In this document: piece after piece, positions 1 to 5,939 of the stretch
Position numbering within the stretch: the first letter of the stretch is position 1
How the letters are laid out: every line of letters begins with the position of its first letter
Origin: an uncultured Clostridia bacterium
GTDB taxonomy: Bacteria > Bacillota > Clostridia > TANB77 > CAG-508
DNA length: 7,260 bases
Assembly: GCA_948585895.1 (NCBI GenBank)
Contig: CAPBNZ010000076.1
Location: 1-7,260 of the forward strand
Reading direction: 5' to 3'
Notes under the pieces: generated by a model
What the model was told of the DNA's origin: nothing
Seen by the model: the letters and a program-made list of their open reading frames with translations, nothing else
Databases searched by the model: none
Translations under genes and position numbers: made by a program

Positions 1-22
1 ATGGTGACAAAAATGTCACCAT
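1..22. repeat. Perfect short inverted repeat (hairpin)
   Basis: Nine-base arms, atggtgaca and tgtcaccat, are exact reverse complements around an AAAA loop. The first arm starts at base 1, so the stem may extend beyond the window. There is no T-run after it, so it is not an ordinary terminator. Together with the tandem repeats just downstream it looks like the end of a small mobile or REP-like element. I recall similar GGTGACA/TGTCACC hairpins beside ACCAATGG-type repeats near Y1 (IS200/REP-type) transposases in Clostridia, but this link is from memory and not shown here. Confidence 0.7.
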
Positions 23-30
23 TTAAACCC

Positions 31-75
31 GGAACCAATGGAGACGAAACCAATGGAGACGAAACCAATCGAGAT
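31..75. repeat. Three tandem 15-bp repeats
   Basis: Three head-to-tail units of 15 bases occupy 31-45, 46-60 and 61-75. The first two read ggaaccaatggagac and gaaaccaatggagac; the third, gaaaccaatcgagat, has drifted at two positions. No coding frame explains them. They lie between the 1-22 hairpin and the leader of the patatin-like gene. They probably belong to the same element boundary as the hairpin; a protein-binding iteron or a decayed transposon end is possible. Confidence 0.7.
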
Positions 76-153
76 TTTCTTTCATTTTTTTTTGTTTAAA
101 TTCATATATTTAGTAAATACTAATGTTAAATCGGTTTTAAAGAAGGTGTTAAA

Positions 154-1006
154 TTGAAATTAGGAGTTGCTTTATCAGGAGGAGGCGTTAGAGGAATTGC
201 ACATGCAGGGGCATTAAAAGCATTAGAAGATAATGGAATTAAAATAGATGTAATAGGTGGTACTAGTTCAGGAAGTTTAATAGCTTCTTTATATGCTATG
301 GGATATTCTCCTTATTATATTTACATATTGTTTAAAAGATATGCAAAAGACATTGTAGAAATTAATTCTACACCAATTATATCGGGAATTGGAAACTTTG
401 TGATGAACAAAAAAGTATGTATATCACGGACTAAAAACAGGAGAAACATTAGAAAAGGCATACAATAATATTGCAATAAGAAAAGGGATTAGAAAGATAG
501 AAGATATTACAAAAATTCCATTAGTTATCCCAACAGTAGATGTTAAGCTTTCAAAAGAATATATTTTTACCAATCGAATACCAGAAAAATGTGAAGATAA
601 ATCACAATATATTACAGATATATCAATAGGAAAAGCAGTAAGAGCAAGTAGTAGTTTTCCAGGTGTATTTTGTCCATGTGACTTTGAAAATCATAAGTTT
701 TTAGATGGTGGAGTATTAGACAATATTCCTGTATTAGAAGTAAAAAAACAAGGAGCAGATAAAGTAATGGCTATTAATTTTAAAGCAGATGATATAGATG
801 AGAATAGTAATGTAATGGATATTGCCATGAGAACAATTGATATTATGGGAAATAAAATTTCAGAAGAAAGTTTAGAACAAAGTGATTTGGTATTAACAAT
901 TTCAACTGATAAGACAGGTCTTTTAGATATCGAGAAATTAGATAAATGTTATCAATATGGATATCAAGCTGTAATTGAAAATTTAGATAAAATTAAAGAA
1001 ATATAA
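154..1006 (+). pseudogene. Patatin-like phospholipase (RssA/YlbK-type), frameshifted
   Basis: Restored, this is a protein of about 283 residues of the bacterial patatin family, serine acyl hydrolases acting on lipid esters in the cytoplasm or at the membrane face. The N-terminal frame (154-468) has the glycine-rich oxyanion motif SGGGVRG (8-14) and the nucleophile motif GTSSG (36-40, Ser38). The second frame runs from about base 407 to the TAA at 1004-1006. It carries the rest of the fold, including the catalytic-dyad Asp in LDGG (about residue 184, bases 704-706). The frames join if one A is removed from the A6 run at 409-414. As written, translation stops at 466-468 after 104 residues and lacks the Asp. 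No good restart codon is seen until the ATG at 767, past the active site. The start is TTG at 154, supported by agaaggtg (141-148) five bases upstream. A weak -10-like tatatt lies at 105-110. It may be a pseudogene, a phase-variable gene or a sequence error. Confidence 0.85.
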
Positions 1007-1056
1007 TGTGCTATTTGGAATATAATATATAGATGAGGAAAGGAAGGATAATTATA

Positions 1057-2196
1057 ATGGAAATAAGATATTTTGACAATGCAGCAACAACAAGAGTAAA
1101 GAAAGAAGTGTTAGAAGAAATGTTACCATACTTTGGTGAAAAATATGGTAATCCATCCTCTCTATATAGCATAGGAAGAGCCTCAAAAAAAGCAATAGAG
1201 GAGGCAAGAAAAAGAGTAGCAAGTTTAATTAACTGTAAACCAGAAGAAATTTATTTTACAGGTTGTGGATCAGAAAGTGATAATACAATTATCAAAGGAA
1301 TTGCATATAGGAATTATAAAAAAGGAAAACATATTATTACTTCTAAAATTGAACATCCAGCAGTATTACACACTTGTCAGGCCTTAGAAAAACAAGGATA
1401 TGAAATAACCTATTTAAAAGTAAATAAAGATGGATTTATTAATACAGAAGAATTAAGAAATTCTATTCGAAATGATACCATATTAATTAGTATTATGTTT
1501 GCCAATAATGAAATAGGTACAATACAGCCAGTGGAGATGATTTCCAAAATTGCAAAAATGTATAATATTGTATTTCATACAGATGCAGTTCAAGCTTGTG
1601 GAAATGTTCCAATAGATGTAAGAAGATTAGGAATTGATGCATTATCTTTATCAGGACACAAATTATATGCACCAAAAGGGATTGGAGCATTATATGTAAA
1701 AAGTAACATTGAGTTTGAAAAAATTATGGATGGAGGACATCAAGAGAAAAATAAAAGAGCAGGTACTGAAAATGTAGCAGGAATTGTAGGGCTAGGAAAA
1801 GCATGTGAACTTGCAAACCTTCATTTAAAAGAACATATGCAACATTTAAAAGGGTTAAGAGATTATTTTATTTTACAAGTAAGACAAAAAATAGAAGATG
1901 CAGTATTGAATGGAAGTGTAGAAAATCGATTACCAGGAAACGTAAACTTTTCGTTTTCAGGAGTGGATGGTGAAGCACTATTATTAAACTTAGATGCCAA
2001 AGGGATTTGTGCATCAGCAGGATCGGCTTGTACATCTGGTTCATCCGCACCTTCCCATGTTTTAGCTAGTATAGGATTATCAGATGAACTTGCACGTAGC
2101 TCTCTAAGAGTAACTTTTGGAGAAGATAACACCAAAGAGGATGTAGATTATTTGGTAGAAAATCTTTACGAAATTGTACAAAAATTAAGGAAATAA
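1057..2196 (+). CDS. nifS: Cysteine desulfurase, NifS/IscS class
   Basis: This is a PLP enzyme that removes sulfur from L-cysteine, giving alanine and an enzyme persulfide that feeds Fe-S cluster assembly and tRNA thiolation. It is 379 residues, normal for the family. Visible motifs are YFDNAATT near the N-terminus, IEHPAV with the substrate-side His100, HTDAVQ (174-179, Asp176 and Gln179 contact PLP), SLSGHK with Schiff-base Lys202, RAGTEN (234-239) and the mobile catalytic loop SAGSACTSG with Cys325. Lys202 and Cys325 have the same numbers as in Azotobacter NifS. The ATG at 1057 is preferred over the in-frame ATG at 1033 because aggaagg (1041-1047) sits nine bases before it and the protein then starts directly with MEIRYFDNAATT. 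It begins 50 bp after the patatin-like gene with no clear promoter between, so cotranscription is likely. No iscU, thiI or mnmA lies downstream, so its sulfur acceptor cannot be told from context; nifS denotes the family, not nitrogen fixation. Confidence 0.95.
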   Translation: MEIRYFDNAATTRVKKEVLEEMLPYFGEKYGNPSSLYSIGRASKKAIEEARKRVASLINCKPEEIYFTGCGSESDNTIIKGIAYRNYKKGKHIITSKIEHPAVLHTCQALEKQGYEITYLKVNKDGFINTEELRNSIRNDTILISIMFANNEIGTIQPVEMISKIAKMYNIVFHTDAVQACGNVPIDVRRLGIDALSLSGHKLYAPKGIGALYVKSNIEFEKIMDGGHQEKNKRAGTENVAGIVGLGKACELANLHLKEHMQHLKGLRDYFILQVRQKIEDAVLNGSVENRLPGNVNFSFSGVDGEALLLNLDAKGICASAGSACTSGSSAPSHVLASIGLSDELARSSLRVTFGEDNTKEDVDYLVENLYEIVQKLRK

Positions 2197-2239
2197 TGAT
2201 GGAATAACTCATTTTATTCTATATTGTAGACAAAGGTAA

Positions 2240-2289
2240 AAAAGAGAGGTATAAAAAGTCTGTTATGTCTTTTTATACCTTTCTCTTTT
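2240..2289. terminator. Bidirectional intrinsic terminator between convergent genes
   Basis: The arms 2240-2258 and 2269-2289 pair over about 19 bp with one two-base bulge, around the ten-base loop 2259-2268. T-rich stretches follow the stem on both strands: ctctttt on the plus strand, and a run of six T from 2238-2243 read on the minus strand. It lies between the stops of the cysteine desulfurase and the convergent FAD dehydrogenase and can serve both. Confidence 0.8.
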
Positions 2290-2298
2290 GAGTAGATA

Positions 2299-2334
2299 AG
2301 CCAACACGTTCATGTCAAAGAATGTTGTTTGGCT
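2299..2334 (-). other. Hairpin overlapping the stop codon of the FAD dehydrogenase
   Basis: The arms 2299-2311 and 2320-2334 pair through an AGCCAA/TTGGCT base, with two single-base bulges and one mismatch. The stop codon of the minus-strand gene (2333-2335) lies at the foot of the stem. No T-run follows it on the minus strand, so it is probably a 3'-end stabilising structure or an accessory part of termination, with the stronger hairpin at 2240-2289 doing the terminating. Confidence 0.4.
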
Positions 2335-3901
2335 AATTATTTTGAAGTAAAGAAATAGCACATTTGATACCATCTACACTAGCAGACATAATACCACCAG
2401 CATAACCAGCACCTTCTCCACAAGGGTAAATACCAGAAATATTGGAAACTAGTTTATCATTCCTACTAATTTTTACAGGAGAAGAACTTCTTGTTTCAAG
2501 TCCTGTTAAAATGGCATCAGAATTAGCAAAGCTCTCAAGCTTAGTATCAAAAAATGGGATAGCTTGTTTTAAAGTGCTAGATATAAACATTGGCAAGATT
2601 TCATTTAAATTAGATAGTGTAAATCCAGGTTGATAAGTGGGAGTTACCTCACCAATAAATTTGGATTTTTGATTTTGTAAGAAATCACCAACTCGCTGAA
2701 TTGGTGCAAAATAATTAGAGCCACCAAGAACAAAAGCTTTTTCCTCTAAATCCTTTTGAAAATAGATACCAGCTAGAGGAGAGGAACCTTTAAAATCTTT
2801 TGGCGTAACATTTACTAGAAGAGCAGAATTGGCATTGATACCATTTCTTAAAAAATTACTCATTCCATTTGTTACAATTGTATTAGGTTCACTCGAAGAA
2901 GGCATAACGACACCACCTGGACACATACAAAAAGTATAGCAGGAACGACCATTAGTAGAATGGTAAGCTAGTTTATATTCAGCAGATGGTAAATTCAATT
3001 TTGTAATTGTACCATATTGAGATTTATTAATCCACTTTTGCAAATGTTCTATACGAACTCCTACAGAAAAATTTTTAGGTTCCATGAAGACACCTTTTTT
3101 ATGAAGCGTTTCAAAGGTATCTCTTGAGCTATGACCAATAGCTAGAATTACGTTATCTACTTTTAAGGTTTCTTCTAATTGATTATGAAGGGTACGTAAG
3201 CTTACAATATGCTGATTTTGGATTTCAAAGTCAATGACTTTAGTATTAAAAAGAAAAGTACCGCCTTTCGAAATAATGTATTCTCTCATATTTTTAATAA
3301 TATGAATTAAATTATCTGTACCAATATGTGGTTTAGAAAGATAGGCTATTGATTTTGGAGCACCAAAATCAACAAATTTTTCTATTACTTTTCTACAAAA
3401 AGGACTATTAATACCAGTTGTCAATTTACCATCAGAAAAAGTGCCTGCTCCACCTTCGCCAAATTGTACATTGGAAAAAGTATTTAATTTTCCTGTTTTT
3501 AGAAAGCTGTCTACACTTTCTTTTCTTCTTTCAATAGATTGTCCTTGTTCAATAATAATTGGCTTTATATCATTTTCAACTAAAGTAAGGGCAGCAAAAA
3601 GACCAGCTGGACCACTTCCAATGATAACAGGAGAAGATGACAAATGTTTACTTGTTGTAATCTTTGGCATTTTAAGCTCTTTTGCTTTTTCTAATTTTCT
3701 ATATTTATTTTCATCTTTAACATGGATTGCAATTGAATAGTTATAATGCACATCCTCTTTTTTTCTAGCGTCAATTGATTTTCGTACAATATGCCAATCC
3801 AATATATCTTCTTTTTTAATAGAATATTTTTTGATTGTAAACTCAAATATTTCATAATCTGGTAAATCCTTTCGGATTTGTATATTATTGATTTTTAACA
3901 T
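2333..3901 (-). CDS. FAD-dependent dehydrogenase of the COG2509 family
   Basis: A 522-residue predicted cytoplasmic flavoprotein, similar in architecture to uncharacterised FAD-dependent dehydrogenases widespread in Clostridia; the substrate is unknown. An N-terminal extension of about 85 residues, typical of this group, precedes a Rossmann FAD-binding motif, PVIIGSGPAG (91-100), with IIIEQG (115-120) supplying the acidic end of the second strand. Further family signatures are GEGGAGTFSDGKL (148-160), LAIGHSSRD (253-261), CMCPGG (325-330), ETRSSSP (469-475) and the C-terminal FAD motif YPCGEGAGYAGG (492-503). Cysteines 325 and 327 might be redox active, but this is not established. The start at 3901 is chosen because a minus-strand GGAGG (3907-3911) lies five bases before it. 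The in-frame ATG at 3911-3913 overlaps that Shine-Dalgarno and is unlikely to be used. It is transcribed divergently from tcdA, from the shared region 3929-3967, and converges on the desulfurase gene. Confidence 0.9.
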   Translation of the reverse strand: MLKINNIQIRKDLPDYEIFEFTIKKYSIKKEDILDWHIVRKSIDARKKEDVHYNYSIAIHVKDENKYRKLEKAKELKMPKITTSKHLSSSPVIIGSGPAGLFAALTLVENDIKPIIIEQGQSIERRKESVDSFLKTGKLNTFSNVQFGEGGAGTFSDGKLTTGINSPFCRKVIEKFVDFGAPKSIAYLSKPHIGTDNLIHIIKNMREYIISKGGTFLFNTKVIDFEIQNQHIVSLRTLHNQLEETLKVDNVILAIGHSSRDTFETLHKKGVFMEPKNFSVGVRIEHLQKWINKSQYGTITKLNLPSAEYKLAYHSTNGRSCYTFCMCPGGVVMPSSSEPNTIVTNGMSNFLRNGINANSALLVNVTPKDFKGSSPLAGIYFQKDLEEKAFVLGGSNYFAPIQRVGDFLQNQKSKFIGEVTPTYQPGFTLSNLNEILPMFISSTLKQAIPFFDTKLESFANSDAILTGLETRSSSPVKISRNDKLVSNISGIYPCGEGAGYAGGIMSASVDGIKCAISLLQNN

Positions 3902-3928
3902 ACTAGCCTCCATTAAATATATTGTATA

Positions 3929-3967
3929 CTAATTATAGCATAAGTTTTTATTCTATGCTATAATTAG
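3929..3967. promoter_or_regulatory. Mirror-image divergent promoters within a 14-bp inverted repeat
   Basis: The arms 3929-3942 and 3954-3967 are perfect 14-bp reverse complements with an 11-bp spacer. Each contains TGCTATAAT, an extended -10 box. On the plus strand TATAAT is 3959-3964, reading toward tcdA; on the minus strand it is 3932-3937, reading toward the FAD dehydrogenase. No convincing -35 box lies 16-18 bp upstream of either, as expected for extended -10 promoters. Predicted starts near 3971 and 3925 give very short leaders of about 22-24 bases. The palindrome could also be an operator that silences or balances both genes. Confidence 0.6.
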
Positions 3968-3992
3968 CAACAAAGAAAGGATGGAAAAGAAG

Positions 3993-4682
3993 ATGGAAGA
4001 AGAGACATGGACAAATCGAACAGAGCTTTTAATAGGAAAAGAAGCATTAGAAAAACTGAAAAAAGCCAAAATAGCTGTATATGGAATAGGAGGTGTTGGC
4101 TCATTTGTTGTAGAAGGGTTGGTAAGAGCAGGGATAGGTCATATTATTTTAATTGATAATGACATAATTGCTAAAAGTAACCTAAATCGACAAATACATG
4201 CCACACATCAAACAATTGGGAAAAGAAAAATAGATATTATGAAACAAAGAATATTAGATATCAATCCGGAGCTAACAGTTGACAGTTATATGGCACAAGA
4301 AATAACACAAGGAGAAGAAGCGTTAATAGAAAAGAGTCTTTCTTATGTAGTAGATGCTGTTGATACCATATCTACAAAAATTAAATTAATTGAAAAAGCA
4401 AAGCAATTACAAATACCCATTTTATCATGTATGGGAACAGGGAATAAATTAAATCCAAGCAAATTTGAAATAGCTGATATAAAAAACACGTCAGTTTGCC
4501 CATTAGCTAGAGTTATAAGAAAAGAGTTAAAAAAGAGGAATATCAACCAAGTAAAAGTATTATATTCAAAAGAAGAACCAGTAAAAATAAATAACTCAAA
4601 AATACCAGCAAGTATATCTTTTGTTCCATCTGTTGCAGGACTTATTATAGCAGGAGAAGTAATAAGAGATATTATAGGATAA
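3993..4682 (+). CDS. tcdA: tRNA threonylcarbamoyladenosine dehydratase (TcdA/CsdL, ThiF-HesA fold)
   Basis: An E1-like enzyme of 229 residues that uses ATP to cyclise the t6A modification at position 37 of ANN-decoding tRNAs to ct6A. The start NRTELLIGKEALEKL matches the family's N-terminal helix. The nucleotide-binding loop is YGIGGVGS (30-37), followed by IDNDII (54-59), the NLNRQIHA segment (63-70) with the conserved Arg66, VVDAVDT (119-125) with Asp121 and Asp124, and a late DIKNTSVCPLARVIRKELKK helix. The protein is slightly shorter than E. coli TcdA. The ATG at 3993 is preferred: aaagga (3976-3981) serves as its Shine-Dalgarno, while the in-frame ATG at 3981 directly abuts that motif. 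It is driven by the extended -10 at 3956-3964. No csdE-like partner is adjacent, but a cysteine desulfurase lies about 1.8 kb upstream. Other ThiF/MoeB-type activators are less likely because there is no CxxC zinc pair. Confidence 0.9.
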   Translation: MEEETWTNRTELLIGKEALEKLKKAKIAVYGIGGVGSFVVEGLVRAGIGHIILIDNDIIAKSNLNRQIHATHQTIGKRKIDIMKQRILDINPELTVDSYMAQEITQGEEALIEKSLSYVVDAVDTISTKIKLIEKAKQLQIPILSCMGTGNKLNPSKFEIADIKNTSVCPLARVIRKELKKRNINQVKVLYSKEEPVKINNSKIPASISFVPSVAGLIIAGEVIRDIIG

Positions 4683-4771
4683 TTATCTTTCTAGCAATTA
4701 AAACTTTTCAACTTTATGTAGCGATATTTACAAATTGTTACTTAAGATTTTATTAATTTGAGAGAGAATAC

Positions 4772-4800
4772 TTTAATTTTTTACACAGTTAGTATATAAT
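4772..4800 (+). promoter_or_regulatory. Candidate promoter of the CmpB-family gene
   Basis: A perfect TATAAT (4795-4800) lies about 30 bases before the chosen start of the membrane protein gene. A weak -35 candidate, tttaat (4772-4777), is 17 bp upstream. There is no extended -10 TGn. The position fits an independent transcript after tcdA, with a predicted start near 4807. Confidence 0.45.
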
Positions 4801-4829
4801 GTCAATAATCAAAATAAATGGGGAAACAT

Positions 4830-5465
4830 ATGGGAAAAAGAATAATAAATTATAGTATAAAAATATTTTGGATATTTGTAATTGGAAGTGTATTTGGTTT
4901 TTTTGCTGAAATGTTATATGCCTTAGTTTATACAAGAACACTAGAAATAAGACAGGGATTAATTTATGGCCCATTTATACAAATATATGGTATAGGAGCA
5001 GTAGCTTATTATATATTAATTTCTAATGTACAAGACCCAAAAAAAGCATTCTTTTCAGGAATGGTTATGGGAGGAGCATTGGAATATTTGTGTTCCTTTT
5101 TTCAAGAAATATTCTTTGGCACAATTTCATGGGATTATTCTCATTTATTTATGAATTTAAATGGGAGAACATCTTTGTTATATTGTGTATATTGGGGAGT
5201 TATTGCCATTTTATATTTAAAAATGATTTATCCAGCCTTTGAAAAATTAGGAATATTCATAGAAAAAAGGAGTATCAGAATACTTACTATATTTTTTATG
5301 CTATTTATGACTTTTGATATTACTATATCTTGTATGGCAGGTAATCGACAACAGGAAAGACATCAAAATATACTTCCAAGAGGACCAATAGATGAATTTC
5401 TGGATAGAACCTATCCAGATGAATTGTTAGATAGAATTTATAATAATAAGAAAGAAGTACAATAA
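4830..5465 (+). CDS. Multi-pass membrane protein, putative ABC-transporter CmpB family (PF06541-like)
   Basis: A 211-residue integral membrane protein with about five hydrophobic segments near residues 9-33, 49-65, 74-95, 116-136 and 149-169. Family hallmarks are RQGLIYGPFIQIYG (41-54), WDYS (101-104) and NLNGR (109-113), followed by a soluble tail with the near-repeated FLDRTYPDELLDRIY (190-204), which clostridial members of this group commonly share. The family is labelled a putative ABC transporter permease, but no ATPase or substrate-binding gene is next to it here, so the transport role is unproven. The ATG at 4830 is preferred because gggga (4820-4824) lies five bases upstream; the in-frame ATG at 4818 has only A-rich sequence before it. 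It is monocistronic or weakly linked to the SpoIIID-like gene 100 bp downstream. No clear terminator follows. Confidence 0.8.
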   Translation: MGKRIINYSIKIFWIFVIGSVFGFFAEMLYALVYTRTLEIRQGLIYGPFIQIYGIGAVAYYILISNVQDPKKAFFSGMVMGGALEYLCSFFQEIFFGTISWDYSHLFMNLNGRTSLLYCVYWGVIAILYLKMIYPAFEKLGIFIEKRSIRILTIFFMLFMTFDITISCMAGNRQQERHQNILPRGPIDEFLDRTYPDELLDRIYNNKKEVQ

Positions 5466-5508
5466 ATTTTTAATAAAAAGGAAAAGCTTTCTACTATTTT
5501 AAAGTTCT

Positions 5509-5559
5509 AACCCACAGCCAAAAAGAATACAATTAAACAAAAGTATTTTGGTGGGGGTT
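5509..5559 (+). promoter_or_regulatory. Predicted RNA hairpin that buries the Shine-Dalgarno of the SpoIIID-like gene
   Basis: By hand folding, 5509-5513 pairs with 5555-5559, 5515 and 5517 pair with 5554 and 5552 around an A-G mismatch, 5518-5522 pairs with 5547-5551, and 5527-5530 pairs with 5543-5546. The loop is 5531-5542, with bulges at 5514 and 5523-5526. Almost all of ggtggggg (5550-5557), the likely Shine-Dalgarno, is on the 3' side of the stem. This would lower translation until the stem is opened. An aatacaat (5526-5533) inside the stem also resembles the -10 box of the sporulation sigma factor SigE, but no matching -35 was found at the right distance. Confidence 0.4.
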
Positions 5560-5565
5560 TGCTTT

Positions 5566-5805
5566 ATGAAATGTATATCAATCGAAGAACGTGCCATTGG
5601 TTTAGCACATTATATAATAGATTCAAAAGATACTGTAAGAGGGGCGGCAAAGAAGTTTGGGATTTCAAAGTCAACTGTACACACGGAAGTAACACTAAAG
5701 AACGGTAAAAAGAAAGAACAAGCAATTCCTGAAAGTATTGAGATTAAAGGAGTTTTTCTGGCAGAAAAAAATCCAGTTGTGAAATTTGGATTGGTAATTA
5801 AATAA
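5566..5805 (+). CDS. SpoIIID-like helix-turn-helix protein with an atypical C-terminus
   Basis: A 79-residue protein whose first 43 residues closely resemble SpoIIID, the small mother-cell transcription regulator of sporulation. SIEERAIGLAHYIIDSKDTVR leads into AAKKFGISKSTVH (27-39), the recognition helix region. In normal SpoIIID this is followed by KDVTERLP and a basic C-terminal helix needed for DNA binding. Here residues 40-79 instead read TEVTLKNGKKKEQAIPES and then a strand-rich end, GVFLAEKNPVVKFGLVIK, which I do not recognise. The other two forward frames after the join hold no missing SpoIIID tail and stop early, so a simple frameshift does not explain it. It may be a truncated or chimeric paralogue. 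The usual mreB/mbl neighbour of spoIIID is absent. The ATG at 5566 is chosen for its spacing, eight bases after ggtggggg (5550-5557); the upstream in-frame TTG at 5548 overlaps that motif. Confidence 0.65.
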   Translation: MKCISIEERAIGLAHYIIDSKDTVRGAAKKFGISKSTVHTEVTLKNGKKKEQAIPESIEIKGVFLAEKNPVVKFGLVIK

Positions 5806-5841
5806 AAGAATGAGCTTTATACATTATTTTCCAACAAAATA

Positions 5842-5870
5842 GTGACTTTTTATAATAAATGTGATATTAT
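5842..5870 (+). promoter_or_regulatory. Promoter of the DUF6161-like gene
   Basis: A -35 box gtgact (5842-5847) is separated by 17 bp from a -10 box tattat (5865-5870), which is preceded by the extended element TGA (5862-5864). The predicted start near 5877 leaves a leader of about 63 bases that contains the hairpin at 5889-5922. An alternative tataat (5851-5856) lacks a -35 partner. Confidence 0.55.
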
Positions 5871-5888
5871 TATTAAAATTCACTAAAG

Positions 5889-5922
5889 AAAACAAATGCC
5901 AATAAATAGGTGTTTGTTTTTT
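5889..5922 (+). terminator. Terminator-like hairpin in the leader of the last gene
   Basis: The arms 5889-5900 and 5909-5920 pair over 12 bp, including two G-U pairs, around an eight-base loop. The right arm ends in a run of six T (5917-5922), as in an intrinsic terminator. It could end the SpoIIID-like transcript. It also lies between the promoter at 5842-5870 and the Shine-Dalgarno aaggag (5929-5934), so it could act as an attenuator of the following gene. The stem is AT-rich and moderately stable at best. Confidence 0.5.
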
Positions 5923-5939
5923 GTATATAAGGAGAAAAT

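Noticed and set aside
409..415. AAAAAAG as a programmed frameshift site in the patatin gene
   Set aside because: The zero frame reads AAA AAA G and the downstream frame needs +1. A -1 slip on this heptamer leads to the wrong frame, and no stimulatory hairpin was seen.
975..1007. ttgaaa (975-980) and tataat (1002-1007) as a separate promoter for the desulfurase
   Set aside because: The spacing is 21 bp, too long for a standard promoter, and there is no TGn extension. The tataat at 1021-1026 has no partner either.
1863..2135. Minus-strand open frames of 60-90 residues opposite the cysteine desulfurase
   Set aside because: They overlap a strongly conserved gene and have no ribosome binding site or recognisable motif; they are shadows of its codons.
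3441..3740. Plus-strand open frame of 99 residues opposite the FAD dehydrogenase
   Set aside because: It overlies the FAD-binding part of a clear minus-strand gene and its composition is that of an antisense shadow.
5481..5493. Hairpin terminator around aaagcttt after the CmpB-family gene
   Set aside because: The palindrome has no room for a loop and is not followed by a T-run, so it would not terminate.
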